Shown: positions 27,191 through 36,612 of the stretch, in pieces
Layout of the letters: each line of letters opens with the position of its first letter
Position numbering within the stretch: position 1 is the first letter of the stretch
Source of the DNA: SAR86 cluster bacterium
GTDB lineage: Bacteria; Pseudomonadota; Gammaproteobacteria; Pseudomonadales; Pseudohongiellaceae
Assembly (NCBI GenBank): GCA_002402175.1
Contig: NVVJ01000021.1
Location: 1 to 49,875 of the forward strand
Reading direction: 5' to 3'
Length of the DNA: 49,875 nt
Notes under the pieces: model-generated
What the model was told of the DNA's origin: nothing
The model's input: the letters and a program-made list of their open reading frames with translations, nothing else
The model's database searches: none
Position numbers and translations under genes: made by a program

Positions 27191-27381
27191 ATCAACAGTC
27201 GCTTTTGAGTACACGTGTGAGCAAGAGCAATGATACTAGCAAGATTGCCTGACTGGTGCTTGAAATAGCTTTTACTCCAGCGCGGAATATTGCTAATGTC
27301 AGGCAACGATTAACTTGTAATCATCGAGTTTACACGACAGCTAAAAAGACCAATATTGAGTCAACTTGTAAGGGATACTCT

Positions 27382-28170
27382 GTGAGTGACATCATCAGTT
27401 CAGATCAGTGTAATTTTGATTTCAAAGAGCTCACTAGTGACTTGAATCGCCTGCTACGTCTGCGTACCACGCCTATTGGCATGAAGCTATTTGAAACCGT
27501 CGCTCAAATGGAAGCGATTGCTCGAATTCGAAGGCCCAGCGCCATACATACCACAGATCAGATTGTAGGCATGGCATCACGTAATGGCTGGACTGTAGGC
27601 ATTACGGCAGATGACCTGGTTGGCGCGCAATGCAAAACGGTGATTGGATTATCTCCTCGCGATGAAGAATGGCTATCTGGCGAGCGTATGGCCGGGGTTT
27701 GGTATGCCGACAAGGAAAATGCCAGCGCGCACCAGCAGGAAATGGATGTTGTTCCCTTTGGCCGCTATCAGGCTATGGCCGTAAGCCCTCTTGCCAGCGG
27801 ACGCTTGAACCCTCCCGACATTTGTTTAATTTATGCAACACCGGCACAGATGATTTTGTTGATTAACGGCCTGCAATGGACTGGCTACAAGAAGCTTCAA
27901 TGGGGTTGTGTGGGTGAGTCTTCCTGCGCTGATTCCTGGGGCCGCGCATTAGCAACGGGCGAACCCAGCCTTTCGATTCCCTGTTTTGCCGAGCGCCGCT
28001 ATGGAGGCGTAATGGAAGACGAGCTTCTAATAGCATTACCGCCAATATATTTAGCAAAAATTATAGATGGCCTGGAGAATTTGTCTCGAAATGGTTTACG
28101 TTACCCTATCGCCCCTTATGGGGTTACCAATGACGTTCGAGCGGGCATGGGAATCAGTTACAGCGATTGA
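27382..28170 (+). CDS. DUF169 family protein
   Basis: DUF169 proteins are of unknown function and carry conserved cysteines that may bind metal or a cofactor. The 262-residue protein has the N-terminal LRTTPIGMKLFE motif, VGAQCKTVIGLSP, a VVPFGRYQAMAVSPLASGRLNPPDICLIY block, and WGCVGESSCADSWGRALATGEPSLSIPC, quoted in parts. The open frame begins at 27256, but the GTG at 27382 follows AAGGG by seven bases and fits the family start, so I use it. It lies 49 bases upstream of the molybdoenzyme gene on the same strand, so they may be co-transcribed. Confidence 0.82.
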   Translation: MSDIISSDQCNFDFKELTSDLNRLLRLRTTPIGMKLFETVAQMEAIARIRRPSAIHTTDQIVGMASRNGWTVGITADDLVGAQCKTVIGLSPRDEEWLSGERMAGVWYADKENASAHQQEMDVVPFGRYQAMAVSPLASGRLNPPDICLIYATPAQMILLINGLQWTGYKKLQWGCVGESSCADSWGRALATGEPSLSIPCFAERRYGGVMEDELLIALPPIYLAKIIDGLENLSRNGLRYPIAPYGVTNDVRAGMGISYSD

Positions 28171-28219
28171 GAACATTTGAAATACAACAAACAATAATAA
28201 ATTGGAAAGGAAAACAGAA

Positions 28220-29392
28220 ATGAATGAAGAGAAATTCGATCGACGTACCGCGCTAAAACGAACATTGAAAACCGGCATGGCAATTGGCGCTGCCACTAGC
28301 CTGTCTCCCTGGGCAATGCCAGCTTTGGCACAGGGAGAAGAATTAGTTACCTTCACTGACATGCCAGAAAATTACCGCCGCGGCCCAGCAATGCCTGGTG
28401 CCACGCATTTTCTCGATACTCGTGAAATATCTTCATTTTACACAGACAATGAAGATTTCTATGTGGTTCAGCACTACGGCCAACCTGTGCTGGACTTGGA
28501 CAACTACAAACTAACCGTCACCGGCCTGGTCGACAATGAAAAAGAGTATTCCCTGAGTGATTTGCTAGCCAGAAGCCAAGTTCAAATCGACGCCGGTTTC
28601 GAATGCGGCGGCAACAGACCTGATGGACTTTTTCAGGGCTTGATTGGTAATGCAAACTGGCGCGGTGTAAAGCTGAAAGATATCTTACAAGAATGTGGTA
28701 TTAAACCAGAAGGTAAAGAAGTTGTGTTCTTTGGAGGCGATCTCGGCACAGAAACAATTCGAGAAACAGAAGTGGAACAGAGCTTTGCCCGCAGCCTGCC
28801 ATTGGAAGATGCTATGCGTGACGAGAATCTGCTAGCACTGGAAATGAATGGAGAGCCTTTACCTCAGTTCCATGGCAAGCCTCTGCGATTATTGATTCCA
28901 GGATTCTATGGCGTTGCCAATGTAAAATGGTTAACCCAGATTCATATTCAGGATCGTCGCTACATGGGCCGATTCATGGGTCGGGATTATGTCACTCTGA
29001 AAAAGGAGTCGATTGGAGATCAAGAGCGCTGGGTAGAAAATTCTGTAACCCGTATTCATTTGAAATCATCCATCATCAGAGTTACCAGAACGGGCAACCA
29101 ACATAAAATATCTGGATTTGTATTAAACGATGGCACTGACTTGCGAAGCGTCGAAGTGAAAATTGATAACGGACCGTGGCAGGAAGCGCAGATTGATCCT
29201 CAGTCCAGCAAATACTCCTGGAAGCTGTTTAGTTTGAACTGGAATAATGCCAGCGCAGGCGAGCACACCTTGATATCACGCGTTACAGACATCAATGGCA
29301 ATGTGCAATTAACTCGCGAACAAATGCCAGAAAAAATTAGTCGCTGGGAAAACTATGGCCAGTTTCCTCGCACCGTAATGATTGAAGCCTAG
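28220..29392 (+). CDS. Tat-exported sulfite-oxidase-family molybdopterin oxidoreductase
   Basis: This is a periplasmic molybdenum enzyme of the sulfite oxidase/SoxC group. The 390-residue protein starts at the ATG at 28220, after GGAAAGGA. A Tat signal (FDRRTALKRT and a hydrophobic stretch to LAQG) precedes the Mo-binding domain, with the cysteine ligand Cys129 in GFECGGN and the LPQFHGKPLRLLIPGFYGVANVKWL block, quoted in part. The C-terminal Ig-like dimerisation domain ends WENYGQFPRT. No haem motif is present, so an external cytochrome would accept electrons. The natural substrate may be sulfite or another S-oxo compound. Confidence 0.9.
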   Translation: MNEEKFDRRTALKRTLKTGMAIGAATSLSPWAMPALAQGEELVTFTDMPENYRRGPAMPGATHFLDTREISSFYTDNEDFYVVQHYGQPVLDLDNYKLTVTGLVDNEKEYSLSDLLARSQVQIDAGFECGGNRPDGLFQGLIGNANWRGVKLKDILQECGIKPEGKEVVFFGGDLGTETIRETEVEQSFARSLPLEDAMRDENLLALEMNGEPLPQFHGKPLRLLIPGFYGVANVKWLTQIHIQDRRYMGRFMGRDYVTLKKESIGDQERWVENSVTRIHLKSSIIRVTRTGNQHKISGFVLNDGTDLRSVEVKIDNGPWQEAQIDPQSSKYSWKLFSLNWNNASAGEHTLISRVTDINGNVQLTREQMPEKISRWENYGQFPRTVMIEA

Positions 29393-29397
29393 AATCA

Positions 29398-29926
29398 AGG
29401 GTTCGAATCTGAGTTATCCTCACGAAATAGTGACTTAACTCTACAGATTAGAATACTGAATTTGACAGGGGCTTGGGAAGGGGTGCTGTTTTGTAGTGAC
29501 TAGCGCCCAGGGATGGAGCGCGGGAGGGCCAGGGATGGCCCAATGGAACGAAAAAACAGTACCCCTTGCCAAGCCCCGATACGCGCATCAACTACTTATA
29601 AGTCATTCCCTGCAAACTTATCTGATTGCTAGAGAGCGTACTGGGTCAGGGCCCCCTATTTTCTCCGCAGCTTGCACCCGTCTCTAGGAGAGATTCCTCC
29701 AGGAATATCTGCGAGAAAGACAAGCCCTATTCATCTTCTTATGGCAGATAAGCCCCTTAGTGTGTTCTCCTTCGGTCGCTCGATGCTACGCTTTAATTGC
29801 TGCAAAAACAGGGGACCCTAACCCAGCGCTCGTAGTTCCCATCTAATTTCGTGCAATGTGCACACTTTAATAGGCCTAATTCACTGAATTAATTATTTCG
29901 CGGGGATACTTCAGGGTCAGAGAATT
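29398..29926 (+). repeat. Structured non-coding repeat, copy B (MITE-like)
   Basis: This is the second copy of the element at 19470-19988, in the same orientation and about 10 kb away. Ends pair as imperfect inverted repeats (CTGAGTTATCCTCACGAAAT at the left; AATTATTTCGCGGGGATACT at the right), and GGGTCAGAG lies at the right end. Stem 1 pairs 29468-29492 with 29553-29577. Stem 2 pairs 29641-29662 with 29805-29826. Stem bases differ between copies in ways that keep pairing, such as GATTGG/CCAGGC versus CTTGGG/CCAAGC. The sequence inside stem 2 differs strongly from copy A. It fills the junction between the converging molybdoenzyme and CaiB/BaiF genes. Confidence 0.88.
29468..29577 (+). ncRNA. 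Candidate structured RNA domain with twin CAGGGAT-loop hairpins, copy B
   Basis: This is the counterpart of 19566-19675. A 25-base stem encloses hairpin 1 (29503-29521; GCGC arms around a loop with CAGGGATG) and hairpin 2 (29526-29541; GGGCC-AGGGAT-GGCCC). The loops are identical in the two copies although neighbouring stem bases have changed, which points to selection on loop sequence or to recent spread. Confidence 0.5.
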
Positions 29927-29942
29927 TTGAGCCCCCTTTGAT

Positions 29943-31121
29943 TCAAGCAACGGCTCCGCTGGTTCGCAGTTCACCAATTTCTGACTGTGTCAGATTTAAC
30001 CTTTCAGACAAAACTTCATCGGTATGTTCTCCTAACTTAGCTACCCAGGAGGATGCAGAATTTTCAGAGTTTGAAAATTTGATGGGCATATTCTGAATCA
30101 GGAATTCGCCAAGCTGATCATTCGACAAATGCGTAAAGGAATTTCGCTCTACCACTTGCGGATGAGAAAATAACTCTTCCACCTTTTGATAGCCACTACA
30201 GGGAACTCCGGCAATATTTAACGCCTCTTCACATTCTTTAGCGGTAAGCGAAGCAGACCAGCGCTCAACTTCGACTGCCAGCTGATTAAAATTAGCGGAT
30301 CTAGGGCCTCGCACAAAGCGCGGATCGGTTAATAGATCCGGTCGGTTTAGTGCGGCAGCTAAACATTCCAGATTTTTGTTAGACACCACACAAACCATTA
30401 CAAAACCATCTTTCACTTTTACTGGATGAAATCGCCCTATTACTGCTGGCTCTTCCATTTGAGCTGCCTGAATATGTGCCGGAATCAAGGTCATCATCGA
30501 CTCCATCATACTAACGTCGATATGCTCTCCCGTTCCGTTCCGTTCACGCCCCAATAAAGCCGTTTGAATGGCACCGAAGGCATAAGTGCCGGTGAGAATA
30601 TCTGCCACCATAATGTCCCAGTTAGGCGGGCGATTCTCATCGCCTCCCTGTGCGTTAGTCTGAACACTGTCAAACCCACTCGCGGCATGAACAATAGGCG
30701 CATAGGCGGCGCGATTAACCTGAGGGCCCGACTGCCCAAAGCCAGAAATCGAGCAATAAATTAAATCAGGTCTTTGTTGTTTAAGACTTTCGTAATCCAG
30801 ACCAAACTTCGCCATGATGCCAGGACGAAAATTTTCAATAACAATATCCGCGTCACTAATTAATCTCTTTGCAACTGTCTGACCCTCCAGGCTTTTAAGA
30901 TCAATTGCAATGCTGCGCTTACCCGCATTGAAGTGAGCGAAAACACGCGATATGCCATCAACACCCCGCGTAAGGTCTCCATTGAAAGGCGTTTCGACTT
31001 TAATCACATCAGCGCCGCAGTCCAATAGAAAGCGCGAACAAATGGGGCCGGCAAAAACGGCAGAGAAATCTATAACCTTATAACCTTCGAGAGGCTTTCT
31101 TTTGTGCATGAGTATTGCCAT
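29943..31121 (-). CDS. CaiB/BaiF family CoA-transferase
   Basis: This is a family III CoA-transferase, moving CoA between carboxylic acids through an aspartyl-CoA thioester. The 392-residue protein has the N-terminal GYKVIDFSAVFAGPICSRFLLDCGADVIKVE block in part and the catalytic Asp174 in IMVADILTG. GEHIDVSMMESMMTL and the usual helical C-terminal domain follow. The length and a FGQSGPQ region fit formyl-CoA-transferase relatives, but the donor and acceptor cannot be told. It stands alone on its strand, 17 bases from repeat copy B. Confidence 0.92.
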   Translation of the reverse strand: MAILMHKRKPLEGYKVIDFSAVFAGPICSRFLLDCGADVIKVETPFNGDLTRGVDGISRVFAHFNAGKRSIAIDLKSLEGQTVAKRLISDADIVIENFRPGIMAKFGLDYESLKQQRPDLIYCSISGFGQSGPQVNRAAYAPIVHAASGFDSVQTNAQGGDENRPPNWDIMVADILTGTYAFGAIQTALLGRERNGTGEHIDVSMMESMMTLIPAHIQAAQMEEPAVIGRFHPVKVKDGFVMVCVVSNKNLECLAAALNRPDLLTDPRFVRGPRSANFNQLAVEVERWSASLTAKECEEALNIAGVPCSGYQKVEELFSHPQVVERNSFTHLSNDQLGEFLIQNMPIKFSNSENSASSWVAKLGEHTDEVLSERLNLTQSEIGELRTSGAVA

Positions 31122-31182
31122 AAGAACTTAAAAAATTGAAGTACCTTAGAGGCACCTTAGACGCAGCCCAATTGACCAGGGT

Positions 31183-33036
31183 TTAGTCGCGACTACTTTC
31201 AATCCACCGATCAACTTGTGCTTCTAATACTTCCAGCGGCAATGCGCCAGAACCCAGCACTGTATCGTGAAACGCTTTGATGTCGAAATCCTGCCCTAAA
31301 GCCTCTTCAGCTTTTGCGCGTACTTCCTGAATTTTTAGCATGCCTATTTTGTAGGCTGTAGCCTGCCCGGGGTTGTTAAAATATCGTCTGATTTCGGATT
31401 GGACTGATAACTCTGGTCGCGGGGAATTTTGTAAGGCGTACTCAACTGCCTGTTGCTGAGTCCAGCGCTTAGCATGAATGCCTGTATCAACAACCAACCT
31501 TACTGCACGCCAGATTTCACCAGAGAGACGACCAAAATCTGCGTAGGGATCATTATAACCACCCATCTCCTTTCCTAGAAATTCAGCATATAAACCCCAG
31601 CCTTCACTGAATGCTGTGTAACCGGTATTAGCCCTGAATCGAGGAATATTTTCCAGTTCCTGTTGAATGGAAATTTGCATGTGATGGCCGGGCACGCCTT
31701 CGTGATAGGACAAATTTTCCAGTCGATTCACCGCCGTGGCGCGCATGTCAGTTAAGTGAACATAAAAGGTTCCTGGGCGTGAGCCATCCTTTGTGCCTCG
31801 AGCATAATGCGCTGCTCCACCGGCCTGCTCACGAAAAGATTCCACCCGCTTTACTTGAAGGCCAGCCTTGGGCAATATTCCAAAAAAGTCTGGAAGCCTT
31901 GTGTACATTTCGGCAAGAATTTCATCGGCAAGATTTAAGTAATCCTGCCTGCCCTGATCTGTGGTCGGATAATAGAACTGATCATCTTCACGCATGAAAT
32001 TGAAAAATTCTTGAAGGGAACCTTCGAAGCCAACCACGCGTTTGATCAATTCCATCTCTGACTGAATTCTTGCAACTTCTGTAATTCCCAACTGATGAAT
32101 TTCATCGGCGGTCAGTGGAAGGGTTGTCATGACGGCTAATCTGGATTGGTAATACTCTTCACCATTAGGCAAAGCCCAGGCACCTTCAGCCTGATCTGAT
32201 ACATTTGTTTTGTCGACTTGTAACCATGCCAGAATTTCATCGTAGGCAGGTTTAAACTGATTCAATAATGCTTGCTGAGATTGTTGCTGCAACTGCGCAG
32301 CCATCTGTTCATTTATCTCGCCCGCTTCGCGTAGTGTATTTATCTTGGCAATAATATCAGACCAGATATCCGAGTCGCCGTCTTCACTAAACGGAGCGCC
32401 GGATGTCACTCTTTCGATTTCGCTGATAGCCTGTTGATAGTCGAAAAAGGGAGCGCGAATGCCATCCGCTGCTGCCAGTTTTGCTCTCTCCAGATATTGA
32501 AGCATATATCTTCCGGACTGGTTCAGCCGTGAAATATAGGCCTGCATATCAGCTTGCGATTCTACGTCCTGATAATTGATCAGACTATTGGGCAAACCGG
32601 ATTGCGGTCCTCCACGACCGAAAATAAACCGATGCCGCCGAAAAGGCAGACTGGCTTCCTGGTTTGCCAGTCGATATTCCCATAAATCCCAGGAGAGTTG
32701 CCCCTGTTGATCGAGGCCCGCCCGATTAAAATCGGATTGCATTCTAGCCACACTTTCCCTGCGCCAGGATAGCGCATTATCCAGAGCAGCCTCGGAGACA
32801 TCATCCAGATCACCGTAATTACTCTTATCACCAAGCCGGGTCTTTCTAAGGGGGCTAAATTCCAGCCCTACCTCAAACTCAGTATCCAGCCATTCGAGAA
32901 AGTGCTGGCTTTCTTCGGCTATAAGTTGATCCGAAGATTGATTAATATTATCTGAAGACAAGCTCTCAGTTGAGGAGCCCTCGTCACTACAGGAAACCAG
33001 GAACATTAAAATAGTTGATAATAAAATCACGCGCAT
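31183..33036 (-). CDS. DUF885 lipoprotein, predicted zinc peptidase
   Basis: This 617-residue envelope lipoprotein has a signal peptide with lipobox LVSC at Cys16 (MRVILLSTILMFLVSC). DUF885 proteins are relatives of M3/M32-type gluzincins. The zinc motif here is HEGVPGHHMQ, an H-E-x-x-x-x-H variant, followed by ALSEGWGLYAE-type sequence (here AFSEGWGLYAEFLGKEMG), which supplies further ligands. Substrates are unknown, presumably peptides in the periplasm. It is followed by the CaiB/BaiF gene and lies 22 bases downstream of rdgC. Confidence 0.9.
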   Translation of the reverse strand: MRVILLSTILMFLVSCSDEGSSTESLSSDNINQSSDQLIAEESQHFLEWLDTEFEVGLEFSPLRKTRLGDKSNYGDLDDVSEAALDNALSWRRESVARMQSDFNRAGLDQQGQLSWDLWEYRLANQEASLPFRRHRFIFGRGGPQSGLPNSLINYQDVESQADMQAYISRLNQSGRYMLQYLERAKLAAADGIRAPFFDYQQAISEIERVTSGAPFSEDGDSDIWSDIIAKINTLREAGEINEQMAAQLQQQSQQALLNQFKPAYDEILAWLQVDKTNVSDQAEGAWALPNGEEYYQSRLAVMTTLPLTADEIHQLGITEVARIQSEMELIKRVVGFEGSLQEFFNFMREDDQFYYPTTDQGRQDYLNLADEILAEMYTRLPDFFGILPKAGLQVKRVESFREQAGGAAHYARGTKDGSRPGTFYVHLTDMRATAVNRLENLSYHEGVPGHHMQISIQQELENIPRFRANTGYTAFSEGWGLYAEFLGKEMGGYNDPYADFGRLSGEIWRAVRLVVDTGIHAKRWTQQQAVEYALQNSPRPELSVQSEIRRYFNNPGQATAYKIGMLKIQEVRAKAEEALGQDFDIKAFHDTVLGSGALPLEVLEAQVDRWIESSRD

Positions 33037-33058
33037 ACGCTAAACCCCTGACTTTCGA

Positions 33059-33964
33059 TTAGCTATCGTCCAGCCCACCAAAAGCACTGAAAAAGTCCTG
33101 AAAAAACTCAGACATTTGCAGTGTCATTATGGCGAACTCCTGATCAAATTTCTGTGCCGCACTTTCTACTTCTTCGTTGCTTGATTCTTCCTTCATGCCT
33201 TCGAATCTTATACGTTTTACCGTAAGGTCATCCGCAATAATACAGCTAAGCAAACTTTTCCAGGTGACTCCCAAGTTTTTAACTTGCTTGCCTGCCTCAA
33301 GGTGACTCTGAATTTCGTCACTGTATAAATCCTGCCCTTTGCAGCGAACAATATTACTTCCGTCTACCGGATTATAAAGCTCGCAGTCCTCATCTATAAC
33401 AAAGTTGTCGCTAGCATGTTGTTCTTTTAACCATCGGGTCATTACATCGCTGGGAGCGCGTTTTGATTCGGGTAATACCACTGGCAAACTACCGAGGCTT
33501 TCACGCAGCAAGCTAAGCAGTGCTTCGGCTTTTGTCGCACTGACAGTATTTATGACTATTAGATTTTCTTTCGGCGCAATGTAGGCAAATGTCTGCTGAT
33601 TTCGAGTAAATGCGCGCGGCAGTAGTGAAACAAAAACATCATCTTTAATCTGGCGCCTTTCCTTGCGATAAATTTTACGTCCCTGTCGTGCTTCCAACTC
33701 TGCAACCTTCTCTTCGGTGGCCTCGTTAATAACCGATGCAGGAAGTATTCGCTCCTGTTTTTGCGCACATACCATTATGTAGTCACCAAGGGCATGAACC
33801 AACATTTCACCGTCTTTGCCAAGAGGGCTTATCCAGCCGTATTTAGATTTGTCATGACTGCTGCAAGGGTGAAACAGTTGTGCGTCTAATTTAGTTTCAA
33901 GCTCTTCGGCAGAGAATTCAAAGGCTTGGGTAAAGCAATATAGTCGAGCGTTTTTAAACCACAT
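33059..33964 (-). CDS. rdgC: Recombination-associated protein RdgC
   Basis: RdgC is a nucleoid-associated ring-shaped DNA-binding protein that restrains RecA activity. The 301-residue protein matches the family from its start, MWFKNARLYCFTQAFEFSAEELE. It continues with HPCSSHDKSKYGWISPLG, KERRQIKDDVFVSLLPRAF and a C-terminal TLQMSEFFQDFFSAFGGLD. GGAA lies upstream of the ATG. Confidence 0.96.
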   Translation of the reverse strand: MWFKNARLYCFTQAFEFSAEELETKLDAQLFHPCSSHDKSKYGWISPLGKDGEMLVHALGDYIMVCAQKQERILPASVINEATEEKVAELEARQGRKIYRKERRQIKDDVFVSLLPRAFTRNQQTFAYIAPKENLIVINTVSATKAEALLSLLRESLGSLPVVLPESKRAPSDVMTRWLKEQHASDNFVIDEDCELYNPVDGSNIVRCKGQDLYSDEIQSHLEAGKQVKNLGVTWKSLLSCIIADDLTVKRIRFEGMKEESSNEEVESAAQKFDQEFAIMTLQMSEFFQDFFSAFGGLDDS

Positions 33965-34092
33965 AAATCAATTTCCAGCGAGGTATCCAGGATAGAGGGG
34001 TTGCCGATTATGCGCTATATTTTGGCAATTTGTTCAAATCATTTGATGCTGTATAGTGAATTCTGAATTTCCAATAAAGAGAGTTGCAAACC

Positions 34093-36003
34093 ATGAACGA
34101 CTCCACCGTATCATCGACTACTGCTGCAATCCCCCGTAAAGAATTAACCTTTAGAGTGGTAGTGCTAGGCCTCTTACTGGCGGTGGTTATGGGCGCCGCC
34201 AATGTGTATGTTGGTTTGCGTGCTGGCATGACAGTGTCAGCTTCGATTCCCGCTGCGGTTATGGCAATGCTGTTCTTTAAATTACTCTTCAAGGAATCCA
34301 GTATTCTAGAAGCAAATCAGGTTCAAACCTGTGCTTCAGCCGGAGAGTCTCTAGCCGCTGGAATAATCTTTACCATGCCAGCAATGATTCTGATTGGGTT
34401 TTGGGATTCCTTCGATTTCTGGTCGGTGACTATCATCGCATTGACAGGCGGCTTGCTTGGCATCCTGTTCATGATTCCCATGCGCAAGGTATTCATTCTG
34501 AACAACGATGAATTAGCCTTTCCTGAAGGCGTTGCCTGTGCGGCGGTGCTTAAAGCAGGCGAAGAAGAAGCTGCAGATGGCGAAAGCAAAGGTGAAGGTC
34601 GCAACCTGTTATTTGGCGGCCTGCTAGGTGCGTCAGTTGCTATATCTGCAAAACTATTTGGCATCATTGCCGGCACATTAGAAGCCGCTACCGTGGTGGG
34701 TTCGCGAATCTTCTATTTTGGTGGGGACCTCTCCCCTATGCTAATTGCTATAGGCTTTATTGTTCGGCTCAATGTTGCCTTATTGATTTTTATCGGCGGA
34801 GCAATTTCCTGGTTAATTGCAATTCCTCTATTGGGCGGAGCTGAGCAATTCCCCGTTGCATTAGATGGCGCCTACGAAATTTGGAGTTCACAAATACGCT
34901 ACATCGGTGTTGGGGCTATGGTACTTGGTGGCTTCGCCTCTCTGGTTTCGGTTAGACACGGCTTGATCGCTGCCGTTAAGGAGCTGCGTACAAATCTTAC
35001 TAGTGGAAATTTACTTAAGCCTGATCTGGAACGGGATATACCTACCTGGGCCATTATCAGTTTAGGCTCTGTGTGCATTGTCATTCTTGCCTTTGTAAAT
35101 TACCGCTTCACCGGCGGTATTGGCATTACGGTACTATCTACGGTTGTCATGATGGTTATGGGTTTCTTTTTTACCGGAGTCGCAAGTTACATTGTGGGAC
35201 TGGTAGGCAACTCAAATAGCCCCGTCTCCGGCATGACAATTACTGCTGTTTTGGTAGCAGGCGGCTTGCTGTGGCTTTTCAATTATTCCGGCATGGAGGC
35301 AATGGTGGCTACGCTTGGAATCGCGGCCATCGTTTGCTGCGTTGCGGCTACCAGTGGTGATGTGTGTAATGACCTTAAAACTGGCTCGCTGGTTGGTGCA
35401 GCTCCGTTTAGGCAACAGATAATGCAAATTGCTGGCGTGTTTGTCGCCGCTTTTATAATGTCGCCGGTACTGAATCTGCTACACAACAATATCGAAGGCG
35501 GCATCGGAGGTCGTGAACTGTCGGCCCCTCAAGCAAGTCTATTTGCGTCTCTGGCCAGAGGGTTTTCCGGCGAAGGAACATTGCCGTGGAACATGATTGC
35601 TATTGGTGTGGTGGTTGGTGCAGTTATTCTCACTATCGACTGGTACTTAAAAAGACAGGGCAGTAAATTCAGAGCACATTTAATGCCCATTGCTGTGGGT
35701 ATGTATTTACCATTCGGCCTGGCTACTCCGATTTTAATCGGTGGCCTGCTAGCTCATTTTTACTCTAAAAATACTCCGGAAGCGCAGCATGATCGCGTGT
35801 TACACAAGGGCGTGCTTTTTTCCTCGGGGGTTATCGCCGGAGAGGCGCTTATGTCTGTGGGGCTTGCTTGTATGACAGCGCTAGGCTTTCGGTCTTTGGA
35901 CCTTGGCCTGTCTCCTGGGCTAGTGACAATCCTATCGCTGGTTGCGGCGTTTGCCGTTGTGGTGTTCTTTGCAAAATGTACTCGCCCAAACACTATCAGG
36001 TAA
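34093..36003 (+). CDS. OPT-family oligopeptide transporter
   Basis: This is a polytopic inner-membrane transporter of the OPT superfamily, which takes up peptides or metal chelates. The 636-residue protein has about 15 hydrophobic segments and the family's VYVGLRAGMTVSASIPAAVMAM, NQVQTCASAGESLAAGIIFTMPA, LNNDELAFPEGVACAAVLKAGE and GDVCNDLKTGSLVGAAPFRQQ blocks, quoted in part. The ATG at 34093 is chosen; an in-frame TTG lies nine bases earlier. GAGAG precedes it. A strong stem-loop follows the stop. Confidence 0.93.
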   Translation: MNDSTVSSTTAAIPRKELTFRVVVLGLLLAVVMGAANVYVGLRAGMTVSASIPAAVMAMLFFKLLFKESSILEANQVQTCASAGESLAAGIIFTMPAMILIGFWDSFDFWSVTIIALTGGLLGILFMIPMRKVFILNNDELAFPEGVACAAVLKAGEEEAADGESKGEGRNLLFGGLLGASVAISAKLFGIIAGTLEAATVVGSRIFYFGGDLSPMLIAIGFIVRLNVALLIFIGGAISWLIAIPLLGGAEQFPVALDGAYEIWSSQIRYIGVGAMVLGGFASLVSVRHGLIAAVKELRTNLTSGNLLKPDLERDIPTWAIISLGSVCIVILAFVNYRFTGGIGITVLSTVVMMVMGFFFTGVASYIVGLVGNSNSPVSGMTITAVLVAGGLLWLFNYSGMEAMVATLGIAAIVCCVAATSGDVCNDLKTGSLVGAAPFRQQIMQIAGVFVAAFIMSPVLNLLHNNIEGGIGGRELSAPQASLFASLARGFSGEGTLPWNMIAIGVVVGAVILTIDWYLKRQGSKFRAHLMPIAVGMYLPFGLATPILIGGLLAHFYSKNTPEAQHDRVLHKGVLFSSGVIAGEALMSVGLACMTALGFRSLDLGLSPGLVTILSLVAAFAVVVFFAKCTRPNTIR

Positions 36004-36025
36004 ATTAGCAGATAGCCGGCAACAT

Positions 36026-36062
36026 CAGGGCAGCTACAATTTTCTGAATTGTAGCTGCCCTG
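36026..36062. terminator. Bidirectional stem-loop between OPT and lipoprotein genes
   Basis: GGGCAGCTACAATT and AATTGTAGCTGCCC are perfectly complementary around a five-base loop, and CA/TG pairs extend the stem to 16 base pairs. It lies 22 bases after the OPT stop and 29 bases beyond the stop of the converging lipoprotein gene. The following plus-strand sequence is TGGTTTCGTTT, a weak T-tract. Confidence 0.75.
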
Positions 36063-36091
36063 GTTTCGTTTAGAAAATATGGCGTATTCGA

Positions 36092-36454
36092 CTACTGCCT
36101 TGTGCCGCTAACAGCAAAGGCACCAAAGTCACTTCCAAATTCACCGGTCAATGAATCCCCATCAACCATACCAGTAAAGCTCAAACTTAAAGCCTGACCT
36201 CCCGCGTCTATATCAACCAGAAAGCTAATGCTATTGCCATCTAGAGTTACACCCGAAAGTTCCTGATCTCCCAGGTCGCTTTGCATCATTCCAGTACCAT
36301 CGGCTGCAAACGTCCAGACTCCGGTCTGATCACCTACGGGCGTGCTAATACCAACATCCCATACACCCACTGCAGGACTGGACGGTGCGGACGCGCAAGC
36401 TGCCAATAATACCAGTACGGTTGCGACGGATAGACTTCTGACTAAATGTTTCAT
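36092..36454 (-). CDS. Small lipoprotein, predicted beta-rich
   Basis: This is a 120-residue envelope lipoprotein. The signal peptide ends in lipobox LLAAC (MKHLVRSLSVATVLVLLAAC). The mature part alternates short polar and hydrophobic stretches (GVWDVGISTPVGDQTGVWTFAADGTGMM in part), typical of an eight-stranded lipocalin-like or all-beta fold. The ATG at 36454 is chosen over an upstream in-frame start at 36469. The family is not recognised. Confidence 0.75.
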   Translation of the reverse strand: MKHLVRSLSVATVLVLLAACASAPSSPAVGVWDVGISTPVGDQTGVWTFAADGTGMMQSDLGDQELSGVTLDGNSISFLVDIDAGGQALSLSFTGMVDGDSLTGEFGSDFGAFAVSGTRQ

Positions 36455-36612
36455 TATGGTTTCCCCCATTTGTAGTAATAAAAAGCTGATTTCACAGTTT
36501 CCTGATTCAGCATAATACCCCCGAAGCGTATCTCAACCACTATTAAATATTTTTTACTCTGGAGGAAAACTTGTTTAACCTGCGCTCTACTTTTGTAAAC
36601 TTGTAACTACCC

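Noticed and set aside
29496..29687. A 63-codon plus-strand frame in repeat copy B
   Set aside because: It runs through the hairpins and stem 2; copy A has no equivalent product.
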